Shown here one piece after another: positions 7,228-14,080 of a stretch of DNA of 64,000 nucleotides. Origin of the DNA: an uncultured Oscillospiraceae bacterium (GTDB lineage Bacteria; Bacillota; Clostridia; Oscillospirales; Acutalibacteraceae); the NCBI GenBank assembly GCA_900547105.1, contig URFL01000005.1, forward strand, positions 1 to 64,000, in the 5' to 3' direction. Position numbers and translations under genes: made by a program. The notes beneath the pieces are model-generated. The model made no database searches and was not told the origin of the DNA. It was given only the letters and a program-made list of their open reading frames with translations. Numbering within the stretch: position 1 is the first letter of the stretch; each line of letters begins with the position of its first letter.

Positions 7228-7995
7228 TTATTTGATGTTATCCGAGATGATCTTATCAAACGTGCCGTCAGATTTCAGTTCAGACAGCGCATCGTTGATG
7301 GCTTTTTGCAGCTCGCTGTTGCCTTTTTTCACCGCGTACGCATACTCTTCCGAATCAAACTGACCGGTGAGCAGCGTCAGCTTGTCGCCGTGCTGTTCCT
7401 TGTACGTTTTCGCGGGGTTGTTATCGATGATAACCGCGTCCAGCTTGCCGTTGATCAAATCTTCGACCGCCACCGCGCCGTTGGCGTAGCCCTTGACATT
7501 CGACTCTTTGGTCAGCTGCAGCGCCGCATCGGTCAAGCCGGTGGTGCCGGTCTGACCGCCGATGGTTTTGTCTTTCAGGTCGTCTTTGGATTTATAGTTG
7601 CTATCGGAACGCACGATGATGGTCTGCTCCGCCGTGTAGTACGGATCCGCAAAGTCCATTTTCTCCATACGATCCGCCCGCATGGTATAGCCGGCAGCGA
7701 TCATATCGATTTTGCCGCTGGTCAGCGCGCTGTCCAGCGAATCAAACGCCATATCCTGAATTTCCACTTTCAAGCCCAGCTTTTCACCGATGGCTTTCAC
7801 CACATCGGCATCCACACCGACCACTTCGCCGTTGCTCAGATACTCAAACGGCTTAAATTCGGCGTTGGTACCGACAGTCAGCGTGCCGTCTTTCACCAGA
7901 TCGTACTTAGAACTGTTATTGCTACCGCAGCCCGCCACGGTCATCAGCATGGCCGCCGACAGACCCAGTGCAAGCGCTTTGGTCCATTTTTTCAT
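7228..7995 (-). CDS. Polar amino acid ABC transporter, substrate-binding lipoprotein
   Basis: A 255-residue binding protein that captures the substrate outside the membrane. The lipoprotein signal ends TVAGC (Cys23). The family 3 solute-binding fold is shown by GTLTVGTNAEFKPFEY, GVDADVVKAIGEKLGL, the middle motif KIDMIAAGYT-x3-R and DLKDKTIGGQTGTT. The Arg after GYTM and the Asp in DNNPA are positions that contact the amino acid alpha-groups in this family. GGAGG lies before ATG 7995. It is first in the operon and has its own strong promoter at 8028-8056. Confidence 0.93.
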   Translation of the reverse strand: MKKWTKALALGLSAAMLMTVAGCGSNNSSKYDLVKDGTLTVGTNAEFKPFEYLSNGEVVGVDADVVKAIGEKLGLKVEIQDMAFDSLDSALTSGKIDMIAAGYTMRADRMEKMDFADPYYTAEQTIIVRSDSNYKSKDDLKDKTIGGQTGTTGLTDAALQLTKESNVKGYANGAVAVEDLINGKLDAVIIDNNPAKTYKEQHGDKLTLLTGQFDSEEYAYAVKKGNSELQKAINDALSELKSDGTFDKIISDNIK

Positions 7996-8027
7996 AGGAA
8001 ACCCTCCATCAATTGATTTATACAGGC

Positions 8028-8056
8028 ATTATACTGCACTATACGAAAATAATCAA
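8028..8056 (-). promoter_or_regulatory. Promoter of the amino acid transporter operon
   Basis: On the minus strand TTGATT (8056-8051) and TATAAT (8033-8028) are 17 bases apart, about 30 bases before the start of the binding-protein gene. Confidence 0.8.
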
Positions 8057-8071
8057 TGCTTTTTTGCAATT

Positions 8072-8734
8072 TTATGCGCGTCTATCCGCCAAAATGCAAG
8101 GCAAAATATCCGCAGCCGTCATCGCCACCGCGTCTGCTCCCGCGCGGCGCAGCTCCGCTTCCCCCCGGAAGCCCCACGCTGCCCCCACGCACCGCAGATG
8201 CGCCGCTTTGGCGGTGAGCACATCCACATCCGAATCGCCCACGAACCAGGAAACGGCTGGATCGGCGTTCACCTGCCGCAGCGCCAGCTGCGCCGAGGTG
8301 GGGTCCGGCTTTTTGGGATACGCGCTGCCGCCGCCATACACCCCTTCAAACAGGGTGTCGCCAAAGAAATGGCGCACGATCTTGTCCGCTTGCTGCTGCG
8401 GCTTATTGGTCACCACCAACAGGTGGTAGCCCGCCTCGTGCAGGCGGCGCACCGTCTCGTCGATGCCGGGATACAGGCACACCTCGTGCAAACAGAGGTC
8501 GTCATAGATGCGCAAAAACGATGCCAGCACCTGCTCCACCGTGTCGTCGGTGGCGGCTTCGTGCAGCGCCCGCTGCACCAGCAGCCGTGCGCCGTTGCCC
8601 ACCATATGCGGGTAATCGCCGAGCGGACATTCCGGAAACCCGTTTTCGCGCAGCGCCGCGTTGGTGGCGGCTGCCAGATCGGGCAGTGTATCGGCGAGCG
8701 TTCCGTCCAGATCAAACAAGACGGCTTTTTCCAT
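8072..8734 (-). CDS. HAD-superfamily phosphatase, phosphoglycolate phosphatase-like
   Basis: A 220-residue cytosolic hydrolase. Motif I is FDLDGTLADT with nucleophile Asp8 and acid Asp10. Motif II is VVTNKP, the motif III Lys is in YPKKPDP, and motif IV is WFVGDSDVDV. The cap domain between motifs I and II is the helical type of the Gph/PgmB group. ATG 8734 is chosen because GGAG lies nine bases before it; an ATG at 8743 abuts the same GGAG. It follows potD by 20 bases, so it probably shares the pot transcript. Phosphoglycolate is the usual substrate of close relatives, but these enzymes are promiscuous. Confidence 0.88.
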   Translation of the reverse strand: MEKAVLFDLDGTLADTLPDLAAATNAALRENGFPECPLGDYPHMVGNGARLLVQRALHEAATDDTVEQVLASFLRIYDDLCLHEVCLYPGIDETVRRLHEAGYHLLVVTNKPQQQADKIVRHFFGDTLFEGVYGGGSAYPKKPDPTSAQLALRQVNADPAVSWFVGDSDVDVLTAKAAHLRCVGAAWGFRGEAELRRAGADAVAMTAADILPCILADRRA

Positions 8735-8754
8735 AAAGGGCATCTCCGTTTCGG

Positions 8755-9861
8755 TTATTTTTTCAATTGGATCCACAGCGAATCCATCAGACGGTTGGTT
8801 TCCTGCGGCAGGGTGATGAACACCTCGGTCTTGTCCAGCACCTCTTTGGCGGGATAGAACACCGGATTGTTCGCCACTTCGGGATCCAGCTGCTTGCGCG
8901 CCTCGGTGTGCGGGGTGGAATAGCCGAGATATTCGGCGTTCGCCTTGGCGATCTCGGTGCGGCACAGGAAGTTGATATACTGCTCCGCCTCGGTTTTATG
9001 CTGCGAGGATTGCAGCACGCACATCGCGTCCACAAACAGGTTGGTGCCCTGATCCGGCACAAAGAAGTCGATGTCTTCGTTGCCGTCCTCGCCGTAGATC
9101 ATGATGGAGCCGTCGCCCGAATAATACGGCGCCAGCCAGCCTTCTTCGGCAATCATTTTGTCGTACACCGGGTCCATAAAGTAGCCCTGTACCAGCGGCT
9201 TTTGCTTGACCAGCTCTTCATACGCCGCCTGCCATTCGTCTTTGTTGGTAGTGTTCATCGAATAGCCCAGCTTTTTCAGCGCAATGCCGAACGCATCCCG
9301 CTGGTTATCGAACATAAAGATCTTGCCGCTGTATTTTTCGTTCCACAGAATGTCCCAGCCCTGTTTCAGATCGGCTTCGTCCACATATTTTTTGTTGTAG
9401 AAGATGCCCACCGTGCCCCAGGTGTAGGGCACCGAATACTCGTTGGTGGGGTCATAGCTCAGGTTTTTATACTGGTCGTCGATGTATTTATAGTTGGGGA
9501 TGTTATCGAAATTCAGCTTGGCGAGCATCCCCTCGTCCTTCATCTTGCCCACCATATAATCCGACGGGAACACCACATCGTAATCGGCGGCACCGGCTTT
9601 GATCAGCGTGTACATCGACTCGTTGCTGTCAAAGGTCTGGTAGTTGACCTTGATGCCGGTCATATGCTCAAACGCTTTGTTGACCTCCATATCCTCGTTG
9701 TCGATGTATTCGCCCCAGTTGTACACATTCAGTGTGACACCGGTGGAGGCGGCGGCGGGTTCGCTTTCCCAATCCCAGTCGCGCTCCGTCTTTTTGGACG
9801 AACAGGCGGTCATGCTCAGTGCCATTGTGACGGCAGCCAGCAATGCGAGTGTTTTTTTCAT
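8755..9861 (-). CDS. potD: Spermidine/putrescine ABC transporter, substrate-binding lipoprotein
   Basis: A 368-residue PotD-type protein. The lipobox MTACSSKK places the lipid anchor at Cys20. A short acidic/Trp-rich linker is followed by TLNVYNWGEYIDNE, the family start. Polyamine-contact features include YDVVFPSDYMV, the cleft residues of YTWGTVGIFYNKK, and DAMCVLQSSQHK. The start is ATG 9861 (MKKTLALLAA). It is the fourth gene of potABCD, 16 bases after potC, and delivers putrescine or spermidine to the PotBC channel. Spermidine versus putrescine preference is not decided here. Confidence 0.92.
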   Translation of the reverse strand: MKKTLALLAAVTMALSMTACSSKKTERDWDWESEPAAASTGVTLNVYNWGEYIDNEDMEVNKAFEHMTGIKVNYQTFDSNESMYTLIKAGAADYDVVFPSDYMVGKMKDEGMLAKLNFDNIPNYKYIDDQYKNLSYDPTNEYSVPYTWGTVGIFYNKKYVDEADLKQGWDILWNEKYSGKIFMFDNQRDAFGIALKKLGYSMNTTNKDEWQAAYEELVKQKPLVQGYFMDPVYDKMIAEEGWLAPYYSGDGSIMIYGEDGNEDIDFFVPDQGTNLFVDAMCVLQSSQHKTEAEQYINFLCRTEIAKANAEYLGYSTPHTEARKQLDPEVANNPVFYPAKEVLDKTEVFITLPQETNRLMDSLWIQLKK

Positions 9862-9877
9862 AGTGGTATCTCCCCTC

Positions 9878-10672
9878 TTAGGCATGTTTACGGGAGCGAT
9901 CCCGCATTTGGTACACATTGACCAGCAACAGCAACAGCAGCACTGAGCCAAACAGCAGCGTCGACAGCGCGTTGATCTCGGGCGTGATGGGCTTTTTGGT
10001 CATGGAATAGATGGTGACCGACAGCGTTTGGGCGTTGGCACCGGAGTTAAAGTAGCTGATGACAAAATCATCCAGCGACAGGGTGAACGCCATCAGCGCG
10101 CCGGTAATGACACCGGGCATGATCTCGGGCAGCACCACCTTGAAAAACGCCTTGAACGGGTGGCACCCCAGATCCAGCGCCGCTTCGTACATATGCGGGT
10201 TCATCTGACGCAGCTTGGGGCTGACTTGCAGCACCACATACGGCAGACAAAAGGTGATATGCGACAGCAGCAGTGTGAAAAAGCTGGGTTTCAGCAACCC
10301 GGTGGCGCGGAACACAAATACGAACATCAGCATCAGCGACACGCCGGTCACGATCTCCGGGTTGACCATCGGCAGATTGTTGACTGTCATAAACACATGG
10401 CGCAGCCGTTTGTTCATGCCGTGCATTCCCACCGCCGCGGCGGTGCCGATGATGGTGGCGATCGCTGCCGCCAGCACCGCGACCAGCAGCGTGACCCGCA
10501 GAGATTTCAAAATCAGCTCGTTGTTGAACAAATTCTCGTACCACCGCAGCGTGAAGCCTTTCCATTCCACACGGCTTTTGCCATTGTTGAAGGAAAAGAC
10601 GATCAGCAGCACGATGGGGGCATACAAAAACAGAAAAATCAGCGCGTTGTAGATACGGGACAACACTTTCAT
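9878..10672 (-). CDS. potC: Spermidine/putrescine ABC transporter permease
   Basis: A 264-residue inner-membrane permease with about six membrane helices. The EAA loop is EAALDLGCHPFKAFFKVVLP and contacts PotA. The N-terminal LSRIYNALIFLFLYAPIVLLIVF and the family motif AFTLSLDDFVISYF identify PotC rather than PotB. It overlaps potB by four bases (ATGA), so the two are translationally coupled and expected in 1:1 ratio. It ends shortly before potD. Confidence 0.93.
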   Translation of the reverse strand: MKVLSRIYNALIFLFLYAPIVLLIVFSFNNGKSRVEWKGFTLRWYENLFNNELILKSLRVTLLVAVLAAAIATIIGTAAAVGMHGMNKRLRHVFMTVNNLPMVNPEIVTGVSLMLMFVFVFRATGLLKPSFFTLLLSHITFCLPYVVLQVSPKLRQMNPHMYEAALDLGCHPFKAFFKVVLPEIMPGVITGALMAFTLSLDDFVISYFNSGANAQTLSVTIYSMTKKPITPEINALSTLLFGSVLLLLLLVNVYQMRDRSRKHA

Positions 10673-11484
10673 ATCGTCATCCCTCCCATATCCTCGGTGT
10701 CTTTATCCACCAGCCGCATCACCGCCATGCACAGCAGCATCAGCACCATCAGCACCAGCGACAGCGCCGCGCCGACATTGTAGTTGTTGCCGGTGCCCAT
10801 AAACATCATCTCGATGATATCACCGATCAGCATATTTTTGCCGCCGCCCAGCAGCTTGGAGATCACAAAGGTACTGACCGCCGGCACAAACACCATGGTG
10901 ATACCGCTGACGATGCCCGGTTTGGACAAAGGCAGCACCACCCGGCGGAATACCTGAAACTGGTTGGCACCCAGATCCTGCGCCGCTTCCAGCACCCGGT
11001 GATCCAGCTTGGTCATCACCGAATACAGCGGCAGCACCATAAAGGGCAAAAAGTCATACACCATGCCCAGCACCACGGCACCGTCGGTGTTGATCAAATT
11101 GGCGTGCAGCCCGAACAGCCCCAGAAACTGGTTGATAAAGCCGCGATTTTCCAGAATAGACATCCACGCATAGGTGCGCAGCAAAAAGTTCATCCACATG
11201 GGCAGCATGATCAGCATGATCATCGTCTGCTGCACCCGCTGGGTGCGGCGCGCAATGGAATACGCGAGCGGATAGCCCAGCAGCAGACAGATCGCGGTGG
11301 ACAGCGCGCCCAGCGCGATGGAGTGCAGGAAGGTATCGGTATAATCCCCGATCTGGCGCAGATTATCCAGCGTGAACGCGCCCTGGTCATCGGTAAAGGC
11401 GAACCACGCCACCATCGCCAACGGGACAATGGTGAACAGAATCATCCACACGCCAAAAGGCGCTGCGGCCGATTTCGACTTCAT
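10669..11484 (-). CDS. potB: Spermidine/putrescine ABC transporter permease
   Basis: A 271-residue permease with about six helices. Motifs LLGYPLAYSIARR, MLPMWMNFLLRTYAWM and the EAA loop EAAQDLGANQFQVFRRVVLP match PotB. It overlaps potA by four bases and potC by four bases. The protein forms the translocation pore with PotC. No unusual residues were seen. Confidence 0.93.
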   Translation of the reverse strand: MKSKSAAAPFGVWMILFTIVPLAMVAWFAFTDDQGAFTLDNLRQIGDYTDTFLHSIALGALSTAICLLLGYPLAYSIARRTQRVQQTMIMLIMLPMWMNFLLRTYAWMSILENRGFINQFLGLFGLHANLINTDGAVVLGMVYDFLPFMVLPLYSVMTKLDHRVLEAAQDLGANQFQVFRRVVLPLSKPGIVSGITMVFVPAVSTFVISKLLGGGKNMLIGDIIEMMFMGTGNNYNVGAALSLVLMVLMLLCMAVMRLVDKDTEDMGGMTI

Positions 11485-12623
11485 TCCTCTACCTCCTCGT
11501 CGTGCACGAGGTCGATTTCCGGATCCGCCATCTCGTCGAATTCCTCCGAATACGAGCTGTAGTCACCGAACATACCGGAATACGCCGATTTCTTCATAAT
11601 ATGAATGTCCTCCGGGTTGAGCACAATGCCGATGCGGCTGCCCTCCGGATGGAAATCGGTGGTTTGGATCATCCACTTGAACCCTTTGAAATCCACGATG
11701 GTTTCGTAATGCACGCCCTTAAAGGTCACGCTGGTGATGGTGCCTTGCAGGTCGCCCTTGTCCGGCTCCACAATGTCGATATCCTCCGGACGAATCACCA
11801 CATCCACCGGCTCCTGCTTGTCAAATCCGGCATCCAGACAACGGAACTTGCGCCCGAAAAATTCCACCAGATAATCCTCGTGCATAATACCGTCGAGAAT
11901 GTTGCTTTCGCCGATAAAATCCGCCACAAACGCGTTTTGCGGCTCGTTGTAAATATCCTGCGGCGCGCCGATCTGCTGGATCTTGCCGCCATCCATCACC
12001 ACCACGGTGTCCGACATGGAGAGTGCTTCCTCCTGGTCATGGGTGACATAGATAAAGGTGATGCCCAGCCGTTTTTGAATATTTTTCAGCTCCGCCTGCA
12101 TATCCTTGCGCAGCTTGAGATCCAGCGCCGCCAGCGGTTCGTCCAGCAGCAGCACCGACGGATGATTCGCCAGCGCGCGGGCGATCGCCACCCGCTGCTG
12201 CTGGCCGCCGGACAGGGTGCTGACGCTGCGGTGTTCGAACCCTTTAAGGTTGACCATCGCCAGCATCTCCTCCACCGTGGCTTTGATCTCGGCGTTTTTC
12301 TTTTTTTGCACCCGCAGTCCGAACGCGACATTTTCGTACACATTCATATGCGGGAACAGCGCGTAACGCTGGAAGATGGTGTTGACCCGCCGTTTGTACG
12401 CCGGCAGATCGTTGATGCGCACACCATCAAAAAAAACATCGCCGCTGTCGGGCGTAACAAAGCCGCCGATGATCCGCAGTGTCGTGGTTTTGCCGCACCC
12501 GGATGGGCCCAGCAGCGTCACGAACTCCCCGTTTTTGATACGGAGATTGAGATCGTCCAGCACTTGTTCGCCGTCAAACGAAATCGCGATGTTTTCCAGT
12601 GAAATGATCGTATCCTGTTGCAT
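11481..12623 (-). CDS. potA: Spermidine/putrescine ABC transporter, ATP-binding protein
   Basis: A 380-residue ABC ATPase. Walker A is GPSGCGKTT, the signature is LSGGQQQR, Walker B is VLLLDEPLAALD and the switch His is in YVTHDQEEAL. A C-terminal TOBE-type regulatory domain (about 270-380) ends in an acidic tail (DPEIDLVHDEEVEE). The start is ATG 12623, nine bases after GGGGG. A second ATG at 12632 abuts that site, and the frame is open further upstream but is RNA leader. It heads potABCD and hydrolyses ATP for polyamine uptake. Its ribosome site lies inside a long hairpin (see leader). Confidence 0.93.
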   Translation of the reverse strand: MQQDTIISLENIAISFDGEQVLDDLNLRIKNGEFVTLLGPSGCGKTTTLRIIGGFVTPDSGDVFFDGVRINDLPAYKRRVNTIFQRYALFPHMNVYENVAFGLRVQKKKNAEIKATVEEMLAMVNLKGFEHRSVSTLSGGQQQRVAIARALANHPSVLLLDEPLAALDLKLRKDMQAELKNIQKRLGITFIYVTHDQEEALSMSDTVVVMDGGKIQQIGAPQDIYNEPQNAFVADFIGESNILDGIMHEDYLVEFFGRKFRCLDAGFDKQEPVDVVIRPEDIDIVEPDKGDLQGTITSVTFKGVHYETIVDFKGFKWMIQTTDFHPEGSRIGIVLNPEDIHIMKKSAYSGMFGDYSSYSEEFDEMADPEIDLVHDEEVEE

Positions 12624-12886
12624 ATCATGCATCCCCCTTTGCGGTAATGGGTGTTCCGGAAAGCCCGGAACCGCGATGTCCCCGGCAGCGCCCTCCGCAA
12701 AGGGTTTTTCACAGAAGTCCCGGGGCTCCCCGGGCGACTGCGGCGTTGCCTCAACACCGTCTTTTCTATTGCTAGATGCAGCGCTTTTGAGCCGGAAAGA
12801 TGCTTCCATCACAAAAGCAGGGTTTTTCGGTTGATTTCAACCGCCTTTCTTTGGATATCTGTGAACAGAGTTTGAACAGATAGCAA
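12624..12886 (-). promoter_or_regulatory. Structured 5' leader RNA of potABCD, candidate riboswitch
   Basis: About 260 bases of untranslated leader contain seven helices, in RNA order: 12881-12876/12862-12857; 12843-12838/12833-12828; 12818-12812/12789-12783; 12758-12753/12747-12742; 12734-12728/12725-12719; 12704-12695/12644-12635; and, inside the last, 12671-12665/12659-12653. The sixth is 10 perfect base pairs, CCCTTTGCGG with CCGCAAAGGG. Its 3' arm includes part of the potA ribosome site AAAGGGGG. This could block or expose translation of potA. I do not recognise a known riboswitch class. Polyamine or related ligand control is a guess from the genes. It fills the longest gene-free stretch here. 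Confidence 0.55.
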
Positions 12887-12892
12887 ATACTA

Positions 12893-12921
12893 ATGATACT
12901 GGCAAGCGCCCCGCTTGTCAA
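12893..12921 (-). promoter_or_regulatory. Promoter of potABCD
   Basis: On the minus strand TTGACA (12921-12916) and TATCAT (12898-12893) are 17 bases apart. The expected start near 12886 leaves a leader of about 260 bases before potA. Confidence 0.8.
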
Positions 12922-12993
12922 GGTTTTTTCGCAAATTACGCCAATTTTAACACGAATTTTCGCTTTGGCGCAGCAGACGCTTCGACACGCGGT

Positions 12994-13488
12994 TCAACCA
13001 GCGCTTTTTTGGAGATGGCGGACAACCCGCCGCGCCAGATGATACACCCGCAGCAGCGGCCCGCGCACCGGGCGCAGCGCCGCCCACACCCGCACATACA
13101 TCCGATAGCACCAATGGGTCACCGGGCGATAGCGTTCCCCGTGATACACGCCCTTGACCACCGCGAGGATCTGGTCCGGCTGGATACCCGGCTCGCAAGT
13201 GGTTTGGTTATCTCCCAGCATGGTGTAGCCATCCGGCTCCACCGCCACCACCCGGTGCAGCACAAACTGACCGTTGCGGCGGCGATACAGCGGAATATCC
13301 CCCGCCTTCAACGCGTCGGCGTTCGCCGCCGTCAGCATGACCCGGTCGCGCCCGGCGCGCAGCAGCGGCAGCATACTGGTGCCGGTGATGGGGATGATGA
13401 CATCCATATGCTCTTGCAGGCAGTCGGCCAGCAGCGGCGACAGCTCCCGCCAATTGGTGGTGATCACACGCGGTTGTTCCATGAACAT
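12994..13488 (-). CDS. S24/S26-family (signal peptidase-like) serine peptidase
   Basis: A 164-residue protein with the S26 motifs ITGTSMLPLLRAGRD (catalytic Ser in TSM), LKAGDIPLYRRRNGQFVLHRVV and MLGDNQTTCEPG. The region where many bacterial signal peptidases have the catalytic Lys reads LYRRR, while HRVV holds the His used by the SipW/ER type, so a Ser-His mechanism is likely. No membrane anchor is visible at either end, unlike typical signal peptidase I. The C-terminus is strongly basic. Either ATG 13488 or ATG 13482 could be used after AAGGGAC. It is monocistronic. Its substrate is unknown. Confidence 0.7.
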   Translation of the reverse strand: MFMEQPRVITTNWRELSPLLADCLQEHMDVIIPITGTSMLPLLRAGRDRVMLTAANADALKAGDIPLYRRRNGQFVLHRVVAVEPDGYTMLGDNQTTCEPGIQPDQILAVVKGVYHGERYRPVTHWCYRMYVRVWAALRPVRGPLLRVYHLARRVVRHLQKSAG

Positions 13489-13618
13489 TCGTCCCTTTTT
13501 AATCGGTAATATTTTAGTTACAGTTTAACGCTTTTTTTCGTCGGTTGCAAGTATATCCGCTGTATCTTTGCAAAGGGTAATAAAATGTGAACAAATTTTG
13601 AAATTCGATAACAGATGC

Positions 13619-13647
13619 TTTACTTTTTTAAGGAATTGTATTATAGT
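13619..13647 (+). promoter_or_regulatory. ntpF: Promoter of the V-type ATPase operon
   Basis: TTTACT (13619-13624) and TATAGT (13642-13647) are 17 bases apart in AT-rich DNA. Transcription should start near 13654, immediately before the palindrome array. Confidence 0.65.
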
Positions 13648-13658
13648 AAAAGCAACAT

Positions 13659-13710
13659 TTATGACCATTGGTCATAATTTGACTTTTCGTCAATGTTGAC
13701 TGTTGGTCAA
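13659..13710 (+). promoter_or_regulatory. Three tandem TGAC-N5-GTCA palindromes, likely operator array
   Basis: Three dyads follow each other: 13659-13677 (TTATGACC-N3-GGTCATAA), 13679-13693 (TTGAC-N5-GTCAA) and 13696-13710 (TTGAC-N5-GTCAA). Centres are 17-18 bases apart, just downstream of the promoter. All share TGAC-N5-GTCA. They look like binding sites for one dimeric regulator controlling the ATPase operon. The regulator is not identified. Confidence 0.6.
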
Positions 13711-13729
13711 GCAGGTGGGAGGCGAAGAA

Positions 13730-14041
13730 ATGGCTGAACAAACACTGCAGGCCGTGCGTTTGGCAGAGCAGCAGGCAGACGACCGCGAACGAGCCGCCCG
13801 ACAACAGGCGGACGAGCTGGTCGCCAAAGCCAAAAGCGACGCGGACGCGCACATCAAAGAGGTTTGCCGCCAGGCGACCGAGCAGGCACAGCGGGCGGTG
13901 CAAGCCGCACGCGAACAAGGGGATGCCATGCTGGAGCAGGCGCAGGCAAACGCCAAGGAGCGCGAACAAGCGCTGGCACAGCAAGCACAGCAGCGTCGGC
14001 AGGACGCGGTGCGTCAGGTGATCGACTGTATTTTGTCGTGA
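13730..14041 (+). CDS. ntpF: V-type ATPase peripheral stalk subunit G/H (NtpF-like)
   Basis: A 103-residue, almost entirely helical coiled-coil protein rich in Ala, Gln, Glu and Arg, without membrane segments. It pairs with subunit E to form the outer stalk that holds the catalytic head against the membrane sector. ATG 13730 follows GGGAGG at proper spacing; an in-frame ATG at 13703 lies in the operator region. It is the first gene of the operon, in the same place as ntpF of Enterococcus hirae. Sequence conservation is low in this family, so operon position carries much of the assignment. Confidence 0.8.
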   Translation: MAEQTLQAVRLAEQQADDRERAARQQADELVAKAKSDADAHIKEVCRQATEQAQRAVQAAREQGDAMLEQAQANAKEREQALAQQAQQRRQDAVRQVIDCILS

Positions 14042-14080
14042 TCCGATCGCCGCACCACATTTGGGAAAGGAGGCCAGCCC

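Noticed and set aside
12632..12812. N-terminal extension of PotA upstream of 12623
   Set aside because: The frame is open, but it has no conserved residues, crosses the helices of the leader, and the ribosome site fits ATG 12623.
12624..12886. T-box, cobalamin, ZTP, TPP or guanidine riboswitch in the potA leader
   Set aside because: I looked for their conserved loops (for example GGGTGG-ACCGCG or the ACGR hairpins) and did not find them on the transcribed strand.
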